From Zoogloeaceae bacterium (GTDB lineage: Bacteria > Pseudomonadota > Gammaproteobacteria > Burkholderiales > Rhodocyclaceae): a stretch of DNA of 8,581 nucleotides. The notes beneath the pieces were generated by a model. It saw only the letters and a program-made list of their open reading frames with translations, had not been told where the DNA came from and searched no databases. The stretch is from assembly GCA_031290535.1 (NCBI GenBank), contig JAITNI010000011.1:1-8581 (forward strand). The letters are read 5' to 3'. Positions 6,641 to 8,581 of the stretch are shown in pieces (the stretch's first letter is position 1; the number at the start of each line of letters is the position of its first letter). A program made the translations under genes and the position numbers.

Positions 6641-6662
6641 CCGCGCCGTTTTTTGGGCGCGG
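6641..6662 (+). other. GC-rich hairpin with T-rich loop between the small protein gene and cusC-like gene
   Basis: CCGCGCC (6641-6647) pairs with GGCGCGG (6656-6662) around the loop GTTTTTTG. It starts 20 bases after the stop codon of the small gene. The T-run is in the loop and not after the stem, so it is not a standard terminator. It could protect a processed 3' end or cause partial polarity. Confidence 0.45.
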
Positions 6663-6718
6663 GGATTGTGGTTTGCAGGCGTTTTGATTGGTGCGGGAAT
6701 CCCTGAGTGTTTGTGCTC

Positions 6719-6734
6719 CGGGCGTCCACGCCCG
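6719..6734 (+). other. Second intercistronic hairpin upstream of the cusC-like gene
   Basis: CGGGCG and CGCCCG form a 6-base stem with loop TCCA, about 45 bases before the start codon of the outer-membrane factor. CAGGCG (6676-6681) and CGCCTG (6733-6738) add a longer-range pairing option. The 159-base gap holds no gene and no clear second promoter. Confidence 0.4.
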
Positions 6735-6779
6735 CCTGAAATCGCAATCCGCATGGATTGTTTTTCAGGAGTTTTTAAC

Positions 6780-8039
6780 ATGAGCATCCCGCATTACAGG
6801 GGAAGACTGGCTTGTCTGGGTCTCCTCATTTATTCGCTCGCTCCTCCGGCACAGGCGCTCTCGCTGGAAGATGCCCTGCTGCGCGCCGGACAGTCGCCGG
6901 AAGTGCGCGCCAGCGTGGCGGATGCGGCGGCGGCCACGGCAGAAAAAACGGCGGCCGGACGCTTGCCCGACCCACGCCTGACACTGTCGCTGGAAGACCT
7001 GACGCTGGAAGGCGAGGCGCGTTACCGCACGGGGCAGGCCAAGCAGATGGTCAGTCTGATGCAGGAGATTCCCGCCACTGCCCGACGCGAGGCGGAAAGA
7101 AAACAGGCGACGGCGGAAGTGGAGGCAAGCGGACAGATGCGCGACTTCATCCTGCTGGCCGCCCGCCGCGAAGCGGGACTGGCCTGGCTGCAACTTTATT
7201 TTCTGCAAAAAAAAGAGGCCGTCCTCACGGCGCAACAGGCGGAAAACCAGCACAAACAACGCGCCAGCACGGCGGCGCTGGCGGGCGGCGGCATGGCGGA
7301 GGCGGCGCTGGAAGCGCGGCTGGACGCGCAGGACATTCAGGACGCGCAGGACGAACTGCGCCGCGATCTCCAACTGGCGCGTGTTCGCCTGAGCCGCTGG
7401 ATTGGCCCGCTTTCCGCCTCGGAAACCGCCACGGGCGATTTGCCGCGCTGGGCGCGGGAAGAGCCGCCAGAGACACCAAACCCCACACCCGCGCACGACA
7501 ACCTTCCGCAGGAACTCCTGGCCAGTCAGGCGCAAATTGGCAAGGCGGCGGCGGAGCTGGCGCTGGCCGAAGCCGGACGGGATTCCGACTGGAATGTGGA
7601 AATCGGCGTCGGGCGGGACGCGATGGGGCAATCCATGATGATGGCGAAAGTCGGCTTTTCGCTGCCGTTTTTTACGGGAACGCGGCAAACCCCCAAAATC
7701 GCCGCCGCCCGTCTGCGGCTGGAAAAAAGCGAGGCCGAACACGCCATGCGGCAGGTGGAATTCGAGCGTCAGGAAGCCGAGTGGCGCTTTGAGGCGGCTG
7801 CGTTAAAAAGCCGCCTTGAACGGCTGCGTCAGGAAACCCTGCCGCTACTGACGCAAAAAATCGCCCTCAACATGGCCGCCTTTTCGGGCGGACAGGCTTC
7901 GGCCAGCGCGCTTCTCACGGCGCGGGAAAAACGCCTTGCCGCCCTGCTCAAAATCATCGACCTGGAGGCCGAACAGGCCGCCCTGCGCGCCAAACTCCAT
8001 TTTTTACGCCAACGCGGACAGGAGCCTCATCATGACTGA
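6780..8039 (+). CDS. TolC-family outer-membrane factor of heavy-metal (Cu/Ag) RND efflux, CusC/CzcC-like
   Basis: This 419-residue outer-membrane duct is for the CusB-containing pump encoded next. The signal peptide MSIPHYRGRLACLGLLIYSLAPPAQA is cleaved after AQA at about residue 26. It is a type I signal and not a lipobox, unlike E. coli CusC, and closer to CzcC in size. Two repeats of the outer-membrane efflux family follow, at about 27-205 and 245-410. Each has long Ala/Glu/Arg-rich coiled-coil helices. The metal-branch motifs AAGRLPDPRLTLS (58-70) and QEIPATARREAER (95-107) are present. I chose the ATG at 6780 because AGGAG lies 8 bases upstream and the signal peptide starts there; the in-frame TTG at 6666 has neither. 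It ends in EPHHD. The stop overlaps the next gene by 8 bases. Family and pathway are well supported; the exact metal is inferred from CusB. Confidence 0.9.
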   Translation: MSIPHYRGRLACLGLLIYSLAPPAQALSLEDALLRAGQSPEVRASVADAAAATAEKTAAGRLPDPRLTLSLEDLTLEGEARYRTGQAKQMVSLMQEIPATARREAERKQATAEVEASGQMRDFILLAARREAGLAWLQLYFLQKKEAVLTAQQAENQHKQRASTAALAGGGMAEAALEARLDAQDIQDAQDELRRDLQLARVRLSRWIGPLSASETATGDLPRWAREEPPETPNPTPAHDNLPQELLASQAQIGKAAAELALAEAGRDSDWNVEIGVGRDAMGQSMMMAKVGFSLPFFTGTRQTPKIAAARLRLEKSEAEHAMRQVEFERQEAEWRFEAAALKSRLERLRQETLPLLTQKIALNMAAFSGGQASASALLTAREKRLAALLKIIDLEAEQAALRAKLHFLRQRGQEPHHD

Positions 8040-8581
8040 CATTTCCCGCCCCAAAATTCTCCTGACGCTCGCCTGCGTCGCGCTCCTCCTTCTCTGTGGC
8101 GCGTTTTTCAAGGGCGGCATGTGGTGGGCGGCGCGGCAAAATCCCGCTGCCGCGCCGCTCAAAACCCAACGCGCCATTCTGTACTGGTACGACCCGATGA
8201 AGCCGGAGGCGCATTTTGACCAGCCCGGCAAATCGCCGTTCATGGACATGGAACTGCAAGCGCGCTATGCCGATGAGGAGGACAATGCCCCCCCAACACC
8301 GGGCTTCGGGCTGCCCCCGGCGCTCACGCAAAATCTGGGCGTCAAATTCGCCCATGTGGAAAAAGGCGTGTTGACGCGCCCGCTGGAAGTCTCCGGCAGC
8401 GTCATTTTTGACGAACACGCCATCGCCGTCGCGCAGGCGCGGGCAGGGGGCATTGTCGAGCGGGCCTATCCGCTTGCCGTCGGCGATGTGGTACAAGTCG
8501 GCGCGGCGCTGGCGGAGGTTCGCGTGCCGGAATGGTTTGCGGCGCAGGGCGAATATCTCGTTTTGCGAAGCGACCCGGCAC
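8032..8581 (+). CDS. cusB: Cu(I)/Ag(I) efflux periplasmic adaptor CusB (partial, C-terminus beyond window)
   Basis: The first 183 residues of the adaptor that binds periplasmic Cu(I)/Ag(I), hands it to the CusA permease and joins CusA to CusC. An N-terminal anchor helix (about 9-26, KILLTLACVALLLLCGAFF) precedes the heavy-metal-binding domain YWYDPMKPEAHF...GKSPFMDMEL (51-75). Its methionines M56, M71 and M73 have the same 15- and 2-residue spacing as the copper-binding methionines of E. coli CusB. The first beta-barrel strands and the lipoyl-like segment (GVLTRPLEVSGSVIFDE, then ARAGGIVERAYPLAVGDVV) follow up to the window edge. The ATG at 8032 overlaps the previous stop (ATGACTGA), and AGGAG (8020-8024) lies 7 bases upstream, so translation is coupled. 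cusA is expected directly downstream but is not visible. Confidence 0.93.
   Translation, partial: MTDISRPKILLTLACVALLLLCGAFFKGGMWWAARQNPAAAPLKTQRAILYWYDPMKPEAHFDQPGKSPFMDMELQARYADEEDNAPPTPGFGLPPALTQNLGVKFAHVEKGVLTRPLEVSGSVIFDEHAIAVAQARAGGIVERAYPLAVGDVVQVGAALAEVRVPEWFAAQGEYLVLRSDPA

Noticed and set aside
6765..7742. Open frame of 325 codons on the minus strand opposite the cusC-like gene.
   Set aside because: It is an Arg/Gln-rich shadow with no recognisable domain. The plus strand has signal peptide, SD and family motifs.

Overview
The window looks like chromosomal DNA of a GC-rich Gram-negative bacterium. Two tripartite RND efflux systems, both of which need an outer membrane, point to Pseudomonadota. 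The general look of the HU and efflux proteins suggests a betaproteobacterium, but that placement is an impression and no search backs it.

Left half (1-5130, minus strand): a drug/solvent-type (HAE1) RND operon read right to left. The order is periplasmic adaptor lipoprotein (3800-5047), inner-membrane permease (635-3790), and NodT/OprM-type outer-membrane channel lipoprotein (642 running off the left edge). The adaptor stop codon overlaps the permease Shine-Dalgarno, and the permease and channel genes overlap by 8 bases, so this is one tightly coupled transcript. Its promoter has a perfect TATAAT overlapped by a perfect 10+2+10 palindrome that resembles a TetR/AcrR-family operator. No tetR-like gene is visible next to it.

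Middle (5130-6242): a repeat-rich spacer, a rho-independent terminator, then a minus-strand gene for an HU-family nucleoid protein with its own probable promoter and A/T-tract upstream region. About 400 bases of non-coding sequence with small inverted repeats follow.

Right end (6206-8581, plus strand): the start of a Cu(I)/Ag(I) efflux (cus-type) operon. It begins with a small exported Cys/His-containing protein of unknown function. That gene's -10 box lies only 6 bases before the ATG, implying a leaderless mRNA, and its -35/-10 spacer is 19 bp as at MerR-type metal promoters. Next come a CusC/CzcC-type outer-membrane factor and, overlapping it by 8 bases, a CusB adaptor with the N-terminal Met-containing heavy-metal-binding domain. 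CusB is cut by the right edge; the CusA permease would be expected beyond it.

Functionally, the window joins an organic-compound efflux pump to a periplasmic copper/silver efflux pump, with a housekeeping HU gene between them. The protein families are known. The less ordinary features are the operator/promoter arrangement, the leaderless metal-type promoter with its small Cys/His protein, and extra cysteine pairs in two components of the drug-type pump.
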